DNA of 64,000 nucleotides from Bacillus proteolyticus (GCF_001884065.1 NZ_MACH01000053.1:44444-108443), one strand, 5' to 3'; shown: positions 9,478-18,458, counted from the stretch's first letter. Notes: generated by a model not told the origin, from the letters alone. Numbers and translations: made by a program.

Positions 9478-9800
9478 CGTTAAATTATATTGATATAGTA
9501 TATTTTAAGAAAAAAGCGCGAAGATAACGCGCTTTTTTCTTGTTTTAAATGGCTTATTTTGTATATTTATTATGCTGTTCATAGTTTAGTGAATAGTATC
9601 ATATGGAAAAAACAGGTTAATTTTAGTTACTTTTTATATCGAAAAAATATGATTTAGTAACTTTATTGTTCACTAAGTATAAAAATAAGTATATGAAATA
9701 GAGTTCATAAATTAGACAAAACTTATATGGATAAGTGTATTGTTACTTTTCTATGAATTCTTTATATTAGAAAAAAATACGTTTTTAGGGAGAGAACAAA
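9478..9800. other. 323-base intergenic region
   Basis: It holds the terminator of the upstream SLH gene (9510-9539) and an AT-rich leader of the third SLH gene. No other gene or motif could be supported. Confidence 0.6.
9510..9539 (+). terminator. terminator of the second SLH gene
   Basis: AAAAAAGCGCG-AAGATAA-CGCGCTTTTTT; strong stem and T run. Confidence 0.9.
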
Positions 9801-10466
9801 GTGAAGAAAAAAATTTTAAAAGTAGCAACAGCTTTAACAATTATGGGTGGAATTGCATTTAGTGCTGAAGGCGCTACAGTGAATGCTGAAGTAGCTGCTA
9901 AGCCTAAGCCACAACAAGCAAGTCAGGCTATCTTTAAGGATGTACCAGCAGGACATTGGTCTTACGAAGCAATTCAAACTTTAGCACAAGAAGAAATTAT
10001 GCTTGGTTATGGAAATGGCGTGTTCGGTTTTGGTCATAACATAACTCGTGAACAAGTAGCTGCTTTAATTTATCGTACTATCGATTTCAGTGAAGTATTC
10101 GAGGAAGGCGATATCCTTGAGAATCCATACAAAGATATTAATGAAAAATCAACAATGTTCTTAGAAGAAATTTTAGTATTAACAGAGGTAGGTATCTTTA
10201 ACGGTGATGGAACTGGAAACTTTAGACCGAAAGATACACTAACACGTGCAGAAATGGCTCAAGTACTTACAGTAGCATATGAGTTAGAAGTAAAAGGAAC
10301 ACAAGGATTTAAAGATGTACCGAAAGGACATTGGGCATACAATGCGATTAATGCAGTAGGTTCAAATGGTATTTCTGTAGGAGATGGAACTGGAAACTTT
10401 GCTCCAAACATGAAAGTAACACGTGAACAATATGCGCAGTTCTTATTTAAAACAATTTTTGAATAA
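9801..10466 (+). CDS. SLH-domain surface protein
   Basis: 221 aa. Signal peptide about 1-29 (cut near NAEVAA), then three SLH repeats (about 43-90, 112-155 and 160-210) with KDVPAGHWSYEAIQ, ITREQ, LTRAE, KDVPKGHWAYNAI and VTREQ. It is the third of the tandem paralogues; the middle repeat carries GDGTGNFRPKD, closest to the first copy. No catalytic domain is present, so its role is likely structural at the cell surface. Confidence 0.92.
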   Translation: MKKKILKVATALTIMGGIAFSAEGATVNAEVAAKPKPQQASQAIFKDVPAGHWSYEAIQTLAQEEIMLGYGNGVFGFGHNITREQVAALIYRTIDFSEVFEEGDILENPYKDINEKSTMFLEEILVLTEVGIFNGDGTGNFRPKDTLTRAEMAQVLTVAYELEVKGTQGFKDVPKGHWAYNAINAVGSNGISVGDGTGNFAPNMKVTREQYAQFLFKTIFE

Positions 10467-10471
10467 ATAAT

Positions 10472-10510
10472 AAAAAAGAGTCAGTGTTATATAACACTGA
10501 CTCTTTTTTT
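10472..10510 (+). terminator. terminator of the third SLH gene
   Basis: Near-perfect hairpin with AGAGTCAGTGTTAT arms followed by seven T. Confidence 0.92.
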
Positions 10511-10593
10511 GTGTGTAACGATGGTAAAAGAATATAGTTTCATAAAAAACAATTAAATTTTCAAAAAAAACTTCCTTTTCCGAAGATTTGTTA

Positions 10594-10632
10594 TATAATA
10601 TAAAACATAAAATAAAATCTGTTATAAAACAG
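10594..10632 (+). promoter_or_regulatory. aceBA promoter region with inverted repeat
   Basis: TATAAT at 10594-10599 is a clear -10 box with a poor -35. Twenty bases downstream lies CTGTTATAAAACAG (10619-10632), a perfect inverted repeat with five-base arms just before the aceB ribosome site. It looks like an operator in the leader; the regulator was not identified. Confidence 0.4.
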
Positions 10633-10652
10633 TTTAAGAAGGGGATGCTAAT

Positions 10653-12242
10653 ATGTCGACGCAAACTTCACGGGTTACATTGCCCGGAGAAATGTTACCA
10701 GCGTACAACGAAATATTGACACCTGAGGCGCTTAGCTTTTTAAAGGAACTACATGGGAATTTCAACGAACGCCGCACGGAACTTTTACAAAAGCGTGTGG
10801 AGAAACAAAAAAGAATTGATGCAGGGGAGTTTCCTACGTTTTTAGAAGAAACAAAGCATATACGTGAAGGTGATTGGACAATCGCTGAGCTTCCGAAAGA
10901 TTTAGAGGATCGTCGTGTGGAGATTACTGGACCAGTAGATAGAAAGATGGTCATTAACGCTTTAAATTCAGGTGCACATCTTTTTATGGCAGACTTTGAA
11001 GATTCGAATGCACCAACTTGGAGAAATGCTGTTGAAGGCCAAATTAACTTGCGAGATGCGAGTAAGGGAACGATCTCACATAAAAATGAGAACGGAAAAG
11101 AATATCGGTTAAATAGTAAAACGGCTGTCTTAATCGTGCGTCCGAGAGGGTGGCATTTAGAGGAAAAACATATGCAAGTTGACGGCAAGAACATGTCTGG
11201 CAGCTTAGTAGATTTTGGTTTGTTCTTTTTCCATAATGCTAAGACGCTTTTAGCAAAAGGAAGTGGCCCATACTTTTACTTACCGAAAATGGAAAGTTAC
11301 TTAGAGGCAAGATTATGGAATGACGTTTTCGTATTCGCTCAAAAGTATATCGGTATTCCGAACGGAACGATTAAAGCGACTGTATTAATAGAAACGATTC
11401 ACGCTTCATTTGAAATGGATGAAATTTTGTATGAACTAAGAGATCATTCTGCTGGTTTAAACTGCGGGCGATGGGATTATATATTTAGTTTCTTAAAGAG
11501 TTTCCGAAATCATAATGAATTTTTACTTCCAGATAGAGCGCAAGTCACGATGACAGCGCCGTTTATGCGCGCGTATTCTTTGAAAGTTATTCAAACGTGT
11601 CATCGCCGTAATGCACCAGCAATCGGAGGGATGGCAGCGCAAATCCCAATTAAGAATGATCCAGAAGCAAATGAGGTGGCTTTTGAGAAAGTGCGTGCTG
11701 ATAAGGAGCGCGAAGCTTTAGATGGACATGACGGGACTTGGGTTGCCCACCCGGGACTTGTACCGGTTGCAATGGAAGTATTTAATCACATAATGAAAAC
11801 GCCAAATCAAATTTTTAGAAAGCGTGAAGAAATAAGTGTAACAGAAAAGGATTTATTAGAAGTACCGATGGGAACGATTACAGAAAGTGGTCTTCGCACG
11901 AATATTAACGTCGGTATTCAATATATTGCATCTTGGTTAAGCGGGAGAGGAGCAGCTCCAATTTATAACTTAATGGAAGATGCGGCAACAGCGGAAATAT
12001 CAAGAGCACAAGTATGGCAGTGGATTCGCCATGAGGGTGGAAAGCTAAGTGATGGCCGTAATATTACTTTTAAATTGATGGAAGAATTGAAAGAAGAAGA
12101 ACTAGCAAAAATAGAAAGAGAGATTGGTAAGGAAGCATTTAAGAAGGGGAGATTTGAAGAAGCTACAAAACTGTTTACAAACCTTGTTCGTAATAATGAG
12201 TTCGTGCCGTTTTTAACATTACCGGGTTATGAAATTTTATAA
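10653..12242 (+). CDS. aceB: malate synthase A
   Basis: 529 aa, usual length for malate synthase A. It condenses glyoxylate with acetyl-CoA to malate in the cytoplasm, the second step of the glyoxylate bypass. The family signature [17 protein letters not shown] is complete (about residues 261-277). The start has AAGAAGGGGATGCTAAT before ATG. It is the first gene of the aceBA operon; the isocitrate lyase start lies 26 bases after its stop. Confidence 0.97.
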   Translation: MSTQTSRVTLPGEMLPAYNEILTPEALSFLKELHGNFNERRTELLQKRVEKQKRIDAGEFPTFLEETKHIREGDWTIAELPKDLEDRRVEITGPVDRKMVINALNSGAHLFMADFEDSNAPTWRNAVEGQINLRDASKGTISHKNENGKEYRLNSKTAVLIVRPRGWHLEEKHMQVDGKNMSGSLVDFGLFFFHNAKTLLAKGSGPYFYLPKMESYLEARLWNDVFVFAQKYIGIPNGTIKATVLIETIHASFEMDEILYELRDHSAGLNCGRWDYIFSFLKSFRNHNEFLLPDRAQVTMTAPFMRAYSLKVIQTCHRRNAPAIGGMAAQIPIKNDPEANEVAFEKVRADKEREALDGHDGTWVAHPGLVPVAMEVFNHIMKTPNQIFRKREEISVTEKDLLEVPMGTITESGLRTNINVGIQYIASWLSGRGAAPIYNLMEDAATAEISRAQVWQWIRHEGGKLSDGRNITFKLMEELKEEELAKIEREIGKEAFKKGRFEEATKLFTNLVRNNEFVPFLTLPGYEIL

Positions 12243-12267
12243 GAAACAAGAAAAGGGGATGGAACAT

Positions 12268-13545
12268 ATGAAAAACGAAAGAATTGATAAATTGCAAGAA
12301 AGCTGGGAGTTAGATACACGCTGGAAAGGGATCACACGTCCATACTCAGCTGAAGATGTGATTCGTCTGCGCGGATCGATTGATATTGAACATACGTTGG
12401 CGCGCTGCGGTGCAGAGAAGCTTTGGAAATCACTTCATACAGAAGATTATATTAATGCACTTGGCGCATTAACAGGAAACCAAGCGATGCAACAAGTGAA
12501 GGCTGGATTAAAAGCAATTTATTTAAGCGGTTGGCAAGTAGCGGCAGATGCGAATCTTTCTGGACATATGTATCCTGATCAAAGCTTATACCCAGCGAAC
12601 AGTGTACCAGCTGTTGTAAAGCGAATTAACCAAACACTTCAACGTGCTGATCAAATTCAGCACATGGAAGGAAATGGTGATACGGATTATTTCGTCCCAA
12701 TTGTGGCGGATGCTGAAGCTGGCTTTGGTGGACAGTTAAACGTATTTGAGCTAATGAAAGGGATGATTGAGGCTGGTGCATCTGGCGTGCACTTCGAAGA
12801 CCAATTATCTTCAGAGAAAAAATGCGGGCATTTAGGCGGAAAAGTATTATTACCGACGCAAACAGCGGTGCGTAATTTAATTTCGGCACGTCTTGCTGCG
12901 GATGTAATGGGTGTACCAACAATTATCGTCGCAAGAACAGATGCAGATGCGGCAGATTTAATTACGAGCGATATCGATCCAGTTGATCAAGAGTTTATTA
13001 CAGGTGAAAGAACACCAGAAGGGTTTTATCGTACGAAAGCAGGTCTTGATCAAGCAATTGCACGTGGTTTAGCGTATGCGCCGTATGCAGATCTCGTTTG
13101 GTGTGAAACGTCGGAGCCAAGTTTAGAAGATGCAAAACGCTTTGCAGACGCAATTCATAAGAAATATCCAGGGAAGCTACTCGCTTACAATTGTTCGCCT
13201 TCATTTAACTGGAAACAAAAATTAGATGAAAAAACGATTGCAAGCTTCCAAAAAGAAATTGCATCGTACGGTTATAAATTCCAGTTCGTAACGCTTGCTG
13301 GATTCCATTCATTAAATTACGGCATGTTTGAATTAGCGCGTGGTTACAAAGAGCGCGGCATGGCTGCGTACTCTGAATTACAACAAGCAGAGTTCGCAGC
13401 AGAAAAATTTGGTTACTCTGCAACGCGCCATCAACGCGAAGTAGGAACAGGATACTTTGATGAAGTAGCACAAGTGATTACGGGCGGTACTTCATCAACG
13501 ACTGCTCTAAAAGGATCCACAGAAGAAGAACAGTTTACGAAATAA
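12268..13545 (+). CDS. aceA: isocitrate lyase
   Basis: 425 aa. It cleaves isocitrate to succinate and glyoxylate, the committed step of the glyoxylate bypass. The active-site signature KKCGHLGGK is intact (catalytic Cys). The ATG at 12268 was chosen over an in-frame one at 12229 because AAAAGGGGATGG lies before it and 425 aa is the normal family length. It is co-transcribed with aceB and followed by a strong terminator. Confidence 0.97.
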   Translation: MKNERIDKLQESWELDTRWKGITRPYSAEDVIRLRGSIDIEHTLARCGAEKLWKSLHTEDYINALGALTGNQAMQQVKAGLKAIYLSGWQVAADANLSGHMYPDQSLYPANSVPAVVKRINQTLQRADQIQHMEGNGDTDYFVPIVADAEAGFGGQLNVFELMKGMIEAGASGVHFEDQLSSEKKCGHLGGKVLLPTQTAVRNLISARLAADVMGVPTIIVARTDADAADLITSDIDPVDQEFITGERTPEGFYRTKAGLDQAIARGLAYAPYADLVWCETSEPSLEDAKRFADAIHKKYPGKLLAYNCSPSFNWKQKLDEKTIASFQKEIASYGYKFQFVTLAGFHSLNYGMFELARGYKERGMAAYSELQQAEFAAEKFGYSATRHQREVGTGYFDEVAQVITGGTSSTTALKGSTEEEQFTK

Positions 13546-13551
13546 AGATAG

Positions 13552-13585
13552 AAGTAGGTGCCTGTTATAGGTACCTACTTTTACT
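13552..13585 (+). terminator. terminator of aceBA
   Basis: AAGTAGGTGCC-TGTTAT-AGGTACCTACTTTT hairpin. Confidence 0.85.
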
Positions 13586-14079
13586 TAAAATATCCAATTT
13601 AATATAGTAAATATACCAATAATAGCAGTAAAAAGAAGGAATGCGAATAATGCTAGACAGCCCCATGTAAATAGTTTGTCTTTCCATGTTTCTTCATAAT
13701 CATCAATTAGTTCCTCTATCACTTTTTTCTGCAATGGCTGTACGGGACATTCGGTGTGTAGTCCTGTAATAATGTTACGATCTCCTTTGAATTTTAAAGC
13801 ACGTACAATATGATAAGGGTCGTTTCCCATCGATTTTTCAAATTGTAGACATGCCGCGTGCATAACATCTGTTTTCTCTTTTTCAAGATACCAATACCGT
13901 CCAGCCATTTCTGGGTATTGTAATGTAAAGTAAATATCACCGAGTTTTTTTCTAAGTTCTAATTCATTCGGATAAGTAGCGATTAATCCGTGTAATCTAT
14001 CTCTTGCTTTTCCAAGGTTGTTATTTTTAAGATCTGTTTTAATTCTCTCTAATGTTTTTTCAGGTATTATTTCTGCCAT
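13585..14079 (-). CDS. DUF6584-like protein with TPR-like N-terminus and C-terminal membrane helix
   Basis: 164 aa. Residues about 8-100 are helical and TPR-like (ARDRLHGLIATYPNELELRKKLGDIYF), and about 140-163 form one membrane helix. The ribosome site is AAGGAGG, seven bases before ATG. It resembles DUF6584 proteins by memory of the family; the function is unknown. Confidence 0.75.
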   Translation of the reverse strand: MAEIIPEKTLERIKTDLKNNNLGKARDRLHGLIATYPNELELRKKLGDIYFTLQYPEMAGRYWYLEKEKTDVMHAACLQFEKSMGNDPYHIVRALKFKGDRNIITGLHTECPVQPLQKKVIEELIDDYEETWKDKLFTWGCLALFAFLLFTAIIGIFTILNWIF

Positions 14080-14158
14080 ATACGCCTCCTTATTAGAATA
14101 GGTGTGTTTATATTTTATAAGAAATAATAAAATTTAGAAATTTTATTATTAAAAAGGA

Positions 14159-14188
14159 TTGTACATTCTATTTTAAGTATGCTATGAT
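14159..14188 (+). promoter_or_regulatory. sigma-A promoter of the cold-shock gene
   Basis: TTGTAC (14159-14164), 18-base spacer and TATGAT (14183-14188). The predicted transcription start is near 14195, giving a leader of about 164 bases. Confidence 0.6.
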
Positions 14189-14215
14189 AATACCAGTTGA
14201 ATAATTAAATTAAGC

Positions 14216-14309
14216 AATCCATATATTATCAAGTGCCGAAAACAAACGGGGAAAAGTATGTGAGAACTAGTTTATGTTTCGAATTTGATAATGTGTGGAT
14301 TCTTTTTTT
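14216..14309 (+). promoter_or_regulatory. structured leader of the cold-shock gene, attenuator-like
   Basis: Bases 14216-14232 pair with 14285-14301 over 17 uninterrupted positions (two G-U pairs), enclosing 52 bases, and are followed by C and seven T (14302-14309). This has the form of an intrinsic terminator inside the leader. Cold-shock gene leaders in bacteria are known to be structured and temperature-responsive; an attenuation or anti-termination role here is inference. Confidence 0.5.
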
Positions 14310-14358
14310 ATACATGAAGACTAAATAATAAAATGTATTTTCTTAGGAGGAAATAATT

Positions 14359-14562
14359 ATGACAGTTACAGGACAAGTAAAATGGTTTAACAACGAAAAA
14401 GGCTTCGGTTTCATCGAAGTTCCAGGCGAAAACGATGTATTCGTACATTTCTCTGCAATCGAAACTGAAGGTTTCAAATCTTTAGAAGAAGGCCAAAAAG
14501 TTAGCTTCGAAATCGAAGAAGGCAACCGTGGACCTCAAGCTAAAAACGTAATCAAACTATAA
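14359..14562 (+). CDS. cspA: cold-shock protein (CspA type)
   Basis: 67 aa single cold-shock domain. It carries both RNA-binding motifs, KGFGFIEV (RNP1) and DVFVHFSAI (RNP2), and starts [11 protein letters not shown]. It binds single-stranded RNA and DNA and acts as an RNA chaperone. The ribosome site is AGGAGG. The long structured leader suggests post-transcriptional control. The symbol follows the cereus-group cspA sequence as remembered; other csp paralogues are very similar. Confidence 0.93.
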   Translation: MTVTGQVKWFNNEKGFGFIEVPGENDVFVHFSAIETEGFKSLEEGQKVSFEIEEGNRGPQAKNVIKL

Positions 14563-14580
14563 TTTTATAGTTCATTATGG

Positions 14581-14612
14581 AAAAAAGGATGGCTTATGCC
14601 ATCCTTTTTTTG
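14581..14612 (+). terminator. terminator of the cold-shock gene
   Basis: AAAAAAGGATGGC-TTAT-GCCATCCTTTTTTT. Confidence 0.92.
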
Positions 14613-14628
14613 TTGTTGAGATATATAA

Positions 14629-14911
14629 TATTATATTAGTTATAAAGACTGCCTAAAAAGTACGATTGAAGAGATAAAGGCGTATGCGGAAACTTATGAA
14701 AATGATAAAATGGAACTTTAATCAGTGGGGGTTCATCCTCCACTGATTATTAGCCCTCACCAATCGGGTGTTAATGCGGGATAAAGTGATGTTAATTGAT
14801 TTGAAAAAATCTTATTCTCATGTTTTAGATGAAGAACGATATACAATCACATTACAAATTGAAAGAGATACAGAAAATCTCGGAAGAAAATATGAATATG
14901 AAGAAGAGTAA
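14629..14911 (+). pseudogene. gene remnant interrupted by a bcr1-like element
   Basis: An open frame runs from 14629 (no start codon; ...STIEEIKAYAETYENDK) to 14709, is broken by the repeat, and resumes at 14786 (VMLIDLKKSYSHVLDEERY... to TAA 14909-14911). Removing the 71-base element and one copy of the five-base target duplication (76 bases) joins both parts into one frame of about 68 codons. The N-terminus is missing, so this was already a fragment or has decayed. No family was recognised. Confidence 0.6.
14710..14780 (+). repeat. bcr1-like mobile repeat, 71-base short copy
   Basis: It starts ATGGAACTTTAATCAGTGG and ends TTAATGCGGG, and is flanked by ATAAA on both sides (14705-14709 and 14781-14785). 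The inner hairpin AATCAGTGG...CCACTGATTA is shared with the copy at 41705. ATAAA is the complement of TTTAT, the target duplication described for bcr1. The family name is from memory. Confidence 0.6.
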
Positions 14912-14941
14912 AAGGCTTTCCAAAAAAGGAAGGCCTTTTAC
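14911..14941. terminator. hairpin terminator
   Basis: AAAAGGC...CC-AAAAAA-GG...GGCCTTTT follows the remnant's stop; on the minus strand it overlaps the end of the 61-aa gene. Confidence 0.6.
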
Positions 14942-15123
14942 TCTTCTTTTCCAACTTTTTTCTTTGCTCGTTTCTTGCATTCTGGGCATTTTGATTTACG
15001 AAAAGGCTTTGCAAAGAGCAGTAGAATGAAAAATAAAGCGAATATAATACTAGCTGAGTTTTTCACAATAACAATGTTGTTATTTTTCATATGAATCGTT
15101 GGTTGGCTCTCTTTTTCTTCCAT
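14938..15123 (-). CDS. small membrane protein with CPEC motif, unknown
   Basis: 61 aa: one membrane helix (about 20-40) followed by a basic tail with CPECKKRAKKK. The ribosome site GGAGGT lies six bases before the ATG. The two cysteines could bind metal or form a disulfide. No family was recognised. Confidence 0.65.
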   Translation of the reverse strand: MEEKESQPTIHMKNNNIVIVKNSASIIFALFFILLLFAKPFRKSKCPECKKRAKKKVGKEE

Positions 15124-15326
15124 AATGGACCTCCATATATTGGATTTATATTTTAATTATAGCAAAGTTGATTGTTGTAATGATGTGAAAAGAGGAAGCG
15201 ATTATAAATATTTATAGATGGTATAAATAATTTTTGTACAGGTTCAAATCATTCTATTGCTATATGATTAATTTTAAATTTAATAAATGTTTGATAAATG
15301 ATAAAGTATTGTAAAAAAGGGAAATC

Positions 15327-15341
15327 TGTAAAGCGTTTCCT
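15327..15341. promoter_or_regulatory. candidate cre site (CcpA) upstream of comK
   Basis: TGTAAAGCGTTTCCT matches the strong cre consensus TGTAAANCGNTTNCA at all fixed positions except the last. It lies 65 bases before the comK start, in or near its promoter. Carbon control of this gene is inference. Confidence 0.45.
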
Positions 15342-15405
15342 TTTCATAGGTGCTAAAATTGTACATGCAGCTGCTACTATAAATAGAAAAAGGAGATAGT
15401 AGAAT

Positions 15406-15987
15406 ATGGAAAGTAAAGTAGAACGTTATGTTGAAAATTATGTTGTAAGTAAAAATACGATGGCCTTACTTCCTGTTGTCCTAGGAGAAAAGAAAGTGGT
15501 TACGCGAATTGTTGAAATGGAAGATTCTTTTTTCGTATTTCAAAAACCTCTCGATATTATAGAGAGAAGTTGCCGGAAACATGGTTCTAGTTTTTTTGGA
15601 AGAAAAGAAGGAACGAAGGAGTTAACTAGTATTACACATAAAGCTCCTATCGCAATTAGCCCGACAGATCAACTTTATTTTTTCCCTACGTATTCTTATT
15701 CTCGAAAAGAGTGTGCGTGGTTGTCTCATTTTCATATTGAAAATAATAAAGAATTAAAAGATGGGAATCTTATTATTAGATTTATAAATGGTTTCGCTGT
15801 CAAGTTAGAAATATCCAAAAGCAGCTTTGAAAATCAGCAAAATCGTACAGCAAAATTACGGACAGAGTATGAAGACCGGAAGAAAAAACAAGGAAATCCT
15901 TCTTTTAAAGAGATTGATAAAAGTGAAGAATCTAAATTAACGCCAGCCTATGAGAAAGTGTATTTTGTGAGGGAAGGCGAAGTGTGA
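15406..15987 (+). CDS. comK: competence transcription factor ComK
   Basis: 193 aa. It aligns along its length with B. subtilis ComK: KPLDIIERSCRKHGSSFFGRKEGT, ITHKAPIAISPTDQLYFFPT, SFENQQNRTAKLRTEYEDR. ComK is the master activator of DNA-uptake genes and binds paired AT-boxes. The C-terminus differs from B. subtilis; this tail carries the MecA-binding, proteolysis-controlling region there. The cereus group has two comK genes, and this one fits the copy near aceBA (comK1). Confidence 0.9.
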   Translation: MESKVERYVENYVVSKNTMALLPVVLGEKKVVTRIVEMEDSFFVFQKPLDIIERSCRKHGSSFFGRKEGTKELTSITHKAPIAISPTDQLYFFPTYSYSRKECAWLSHFHIENNKELKDGNLIIRFINGFAVKLEISKSSFENQQNRTAKLRTEYEDRKKKQGNPSFKEIDKSEESKLTPAYEKVYFVREGEV

Positions 15988-15991
15988 GAGG

Positions 15992-16019
15992 AAAAGGATG
16001 GGGGGACTCATCCTTTTTT
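15992..16019 (+). terminator. terminator of comK
   Basis: AAAAGGATG-GGGGGACT-CATCCTTTTTT. Confidence 0.85.
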
Positions 16020-16231
16020 GATTTCATTATATATACCGTTACGCTGTAAGATTCATAAATAAAACGAGAAAAATTTGCGGATTTTTTGTTCTTTAATGGC
16101 TTGAGAAAGTGTAAAATTACAATATAAGGGTAATTTTACTACATATATTTATCGCGATGTTAATATGCATCATTTAACATTTGCGGCATACATGATATTT
16201 CTTACCTTATTGTATAAAAAAAGGAGATGGT

Positions 16232-16828
16232 ATGTTGAAAAGGACTATGTTATTTTGGGCGCAATATATTCTTGTTTTGCCTATATTATTTCTTACCTTT
16301 ATGTTTACTGGTTTCGTTGGTAGTCAGTTAATGATAGGTGCTGATAAACAACATTTTATTTTTACGCCTCAAAATGCAACAGAATATAGTCAAATTAGTG
16401 AAATTGATAAATTACTATTTGCTTTTTCAATTCAGCCAGTTGTCACCATAGTATTTCTGCTATCGATCGTGTACGTACTGACACTTATTGTCTTTCAAAT
16501 TATTGAATGTAAGAGGAAAAGAAAGATATTACATAGTTTGCAATATATGATTCTTATACCAATTTTTATTTACTTGTGGTTAGGAATAATACAATTTTCC
16601 GCAGTTAGTTTAACTTGGATAGATAATTGGAAAGATTACCTTATATTCACTCCTAGTACGATAACTGATGAGCAAGATATATATACGATTGATAAGTTTT
16701 TATACAAATTTCGAAGGTTACCTATTCCGAGTACAGTATTAATACTATCTTTCTTATATTTATTAATACTTGTCGTGATTGATAGTATACGCTTACTAAA
16801 AAAGTTTCTTATAAGAACTAGTCATTAG
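16232..16828 (+). CDS. four-helix membrane protein with internal duplication, unknown
   Basis: 198 aa with membrane segments near residues 12-32, 68-90, 106-128 and 163-185. The two halves are related: HFIFTPQNATEY...EIDKLLFAF...VFLLSIVYVLTLIV and YLIFTPSTITDE...TIDKFLYKF...LILSFLYLLILVV, each a membrane helix, an extracellular loop with FTP...IDK and a second helix. The ribosome site AAGGAG precedes ATG. The family is not known. Confidence 0.7.
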   Translation: MLKRTMLFWAQYILVLPILFLTFMFTGFVGSQLMIGADKQHFIFTPQNATEYSQISEIDKLLFAFSIQPVVTIVFLLSIVYVLTLIVFQIIECKRKRKILHSLQYMILIPIFIYLWLGIIQFSAVSLTWIDNWKDYLIFTPSTITDEQDIYTIDKFLYKFRRLPIPSTVLILSFLYLLILVVIDSIRLLKKFLIRTSH

Positions 16829-17163
16829 AAAGGGGTAATTGTTTGAAGGTACACCAATTATTTGCCATTACTTATTTCCATACAGGTAGAAATAACCTTA
16901 CGCGTAGTAAGGGTATTTTTTTGAAACTATAGATTGACACTTTCTGTAGTTTCTTCTTTTTTATAATCTGTGCGTGGTGTCCAAATTATTCTCATGTCTT
17001 GTCGAATATTGAAAGATTATCATAGCATAATAATGAAGGAATTCTAGAGGAAGATATGGAAACTTAATAATTACATCTCCATATGTCATATCTACCATTT
17101 CCTCTTTCATATAAGCGATGATACAGTAGAGGTAGTAATTAGAGTAAAGGGGTAAAGTGTAGA
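16829..17163. other. 335-base intergenic region
   Basis: It contains a terminator hairpin (ATAACCTTAC-GCGTA-GTAAGGGTAT then T run, 16892-16922) and the leader of the TVP38-type gene. A minus-strand frame across 16961-17179 has no ribosome site and was not accepted. Confidence 0.6.
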
Positions 17164-17757
17164 ATGGATTTTCAGACAATCAAAGAATATTTTTCACCAG
17201 AAAATATGGATCACATTGTTGAAAGTTATAAAGCGTTCGGGCCGCTTCTTGGTATTGGTTTACCGATGATAGAGGCGCTTATTCCAGCATTGCCTCTCAT
17301 TGTGTTTGTACTGGCGAATGCTGTTGCATTTGGTTTTTGGTTCGGTTTTCTTTATTCGTGGCTTGGATCAGTAATTGGTGCAATGCTTGTATTTTTCATC
17401 ATTCGTAGCTTTGGAAGGACGCGTTTCTTTTCTTTTGTAAATAAACATGAGAGAGTGCGAAAGGCGATGGGATGGATTGAAAGAAAAGGGTTTGCGCCAA
17501 TCTTCGTCATATTCTGTTTTCCTTTCACACCATCTGCGCTTATAAACGTTGTAGCTGGTTTGTCTCGCATTAGCGTAAAACAATTTGGACTAGCGTTAGC
17601 ATTCGGAAAGCTTGTTATGATCTTTATTTTAACGTATATCGGTCATGATTTAATGTCGTTTATTCATAAACCAGTAAAATCGGTTATTGTTGGCGTTGGT
17701 ATTTTTATTTTATGGTATGTCGGTAAGAAAATTGAAGTAAAGTTAGAACTACATTAG
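17164..17757 (+). CDS. yhjE: TVP38/TMEM64-family (DedA-like) membrane protein
   Basis: 197 aa with five or six membrane segments and the VTT-domain core: PALPLIVFVLANAVAFGFWFGFLYSWLGSVIGA and FPFTPSALINVVAGLSRIS. Members act as lipid scramblases or related transporters. It is directly upstream of signal peptidase I, as yhjE-sipV in B. subtilis. Confidence 0.9.
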   Translation: MDFQTIKEYFSPENMDHIVESYKAFGPLLGIGLPMIEALIPALPLIVFVLANAVAFGFWFGFLYSWLGSVIGAMLVFFIIRSFGRTRFFSFVNKHERVRKAMGWIERKGFAPIFVIFCFPFTPSALINVVAGLSRISVKQFGLALAFGKLVMIFILTYIGHDLMSFIHKPVKSVIVGVGIFILWYVGKKIEVKLELH

Positions 17758-17813
17758 GAAAAGTCTTCTTTGTAAAGATAAGCTTTATTATTAAAGGGCG
17801 AGGGGAGAAGCGA

Positions 17814-18377
17814 ATGAAGAAAACTTTGAAAAAAGAAGGGCTAGAGTGGATAAGAACAATTTTAATTGGTGTACTATTAGCTGTATTTTTTCGAACGTTT
17901 TTCTTTTCAACGTACGTTGTAGAGGGGAAGTCAATGATGCCGACATTGCAAGATGGCAATATGCTCGTTGTAAATAAGGTGAGTTATCAAGTAGGGGACT
18001 TGAACAGGTTTGATGTCGTCGTTTTTCATGCGAATAAAAAAGAGGACTACGTAAAGCGAATTATCGGTTTACCTGGGGATCATATTGAATATAAGCAGGA
18101 TAAACTATATATAAACGGACAATTTGTGGATGAACCTTATTTAGAGGCGTATAAGAAAGAGATAAATGGACGACAACTAACAGGTGATTTTAAATTAGAA
18201 GAATTAACGAAAGAAAAGTTTGTACCACCCGGGTCTATTTTTGTAGTTGGTGACAACCGCCTCGGTAGCTGGGATAGTAGGCATTTCGGTTTTGTAAAAG
18301 CTGATACAGTTGTCGGTAAAGTTGACCTGCGATATTGGCCGATTCGAGAGGTGCAAACGAATTTTTCAAAAGGTTGA
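17814..18377 (+). CDS. sipV: type I signal peptidase
   Basis: 187 aa, one N-terminal membrane anchor (about 14-33). The catalytic Ser is in GKSMMPTL and the Lys in DYVKRIIGLPGD; the conserved box GDNRLGSWDSRHFG is complete. It cuts signal peptides of exported proteins at the outer face of the membrane. The symbol follows synteny with yhjE-sipV-addB of B. subtilis. Confidence 0.93.
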   Translation: MKKTLKKEGLEWIRTILIGVLLAVFFRTFFFSTYVVEGKSMMPTLQDGNMLVVNKVSYQVGDLNRFDVVVFHANKKEDYVKRIIGLPGDHIEYKQDKLYINGQFVDEPYLEAYKKEINGRQLTGDFKLEELTKEKFVPPGSIFVVGDNRLGSWDSRHFGFVKADTVVGKVDLRYWPIREVQTNFSKG

Positions 18378-18399
18378 TATAATTATTTGAAGTACGAAA

Positions 18400-18424
18400 A
18401 AGGCAAACAATTATGTTTGTCTTG
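18400..18424 (+). terminator. possible terminator of signal peptidase gene
   Basis: GGCAAACA-ATTA-TGTTTGTC hairpin; the T run is poor. Confidence 0.5.
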
Positions 18425-18458
18425 TTTATTTTATATTTTTTTAATCTATTGATAATGA

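Noticed and set aside
14829-15029. 66-aa plus-strand open frame
   Set aside because: It begins inside the repeat-broken remnant, runs over a terminator hairpin and lies opposite the better-supported 61-aa minus-strand gene.
16961-17179. 72-aa minus-strand open frame
   Set aside because: No ribosome site, AT-driven composition, and it overlaps the leader and start of the TVP38-type gene.
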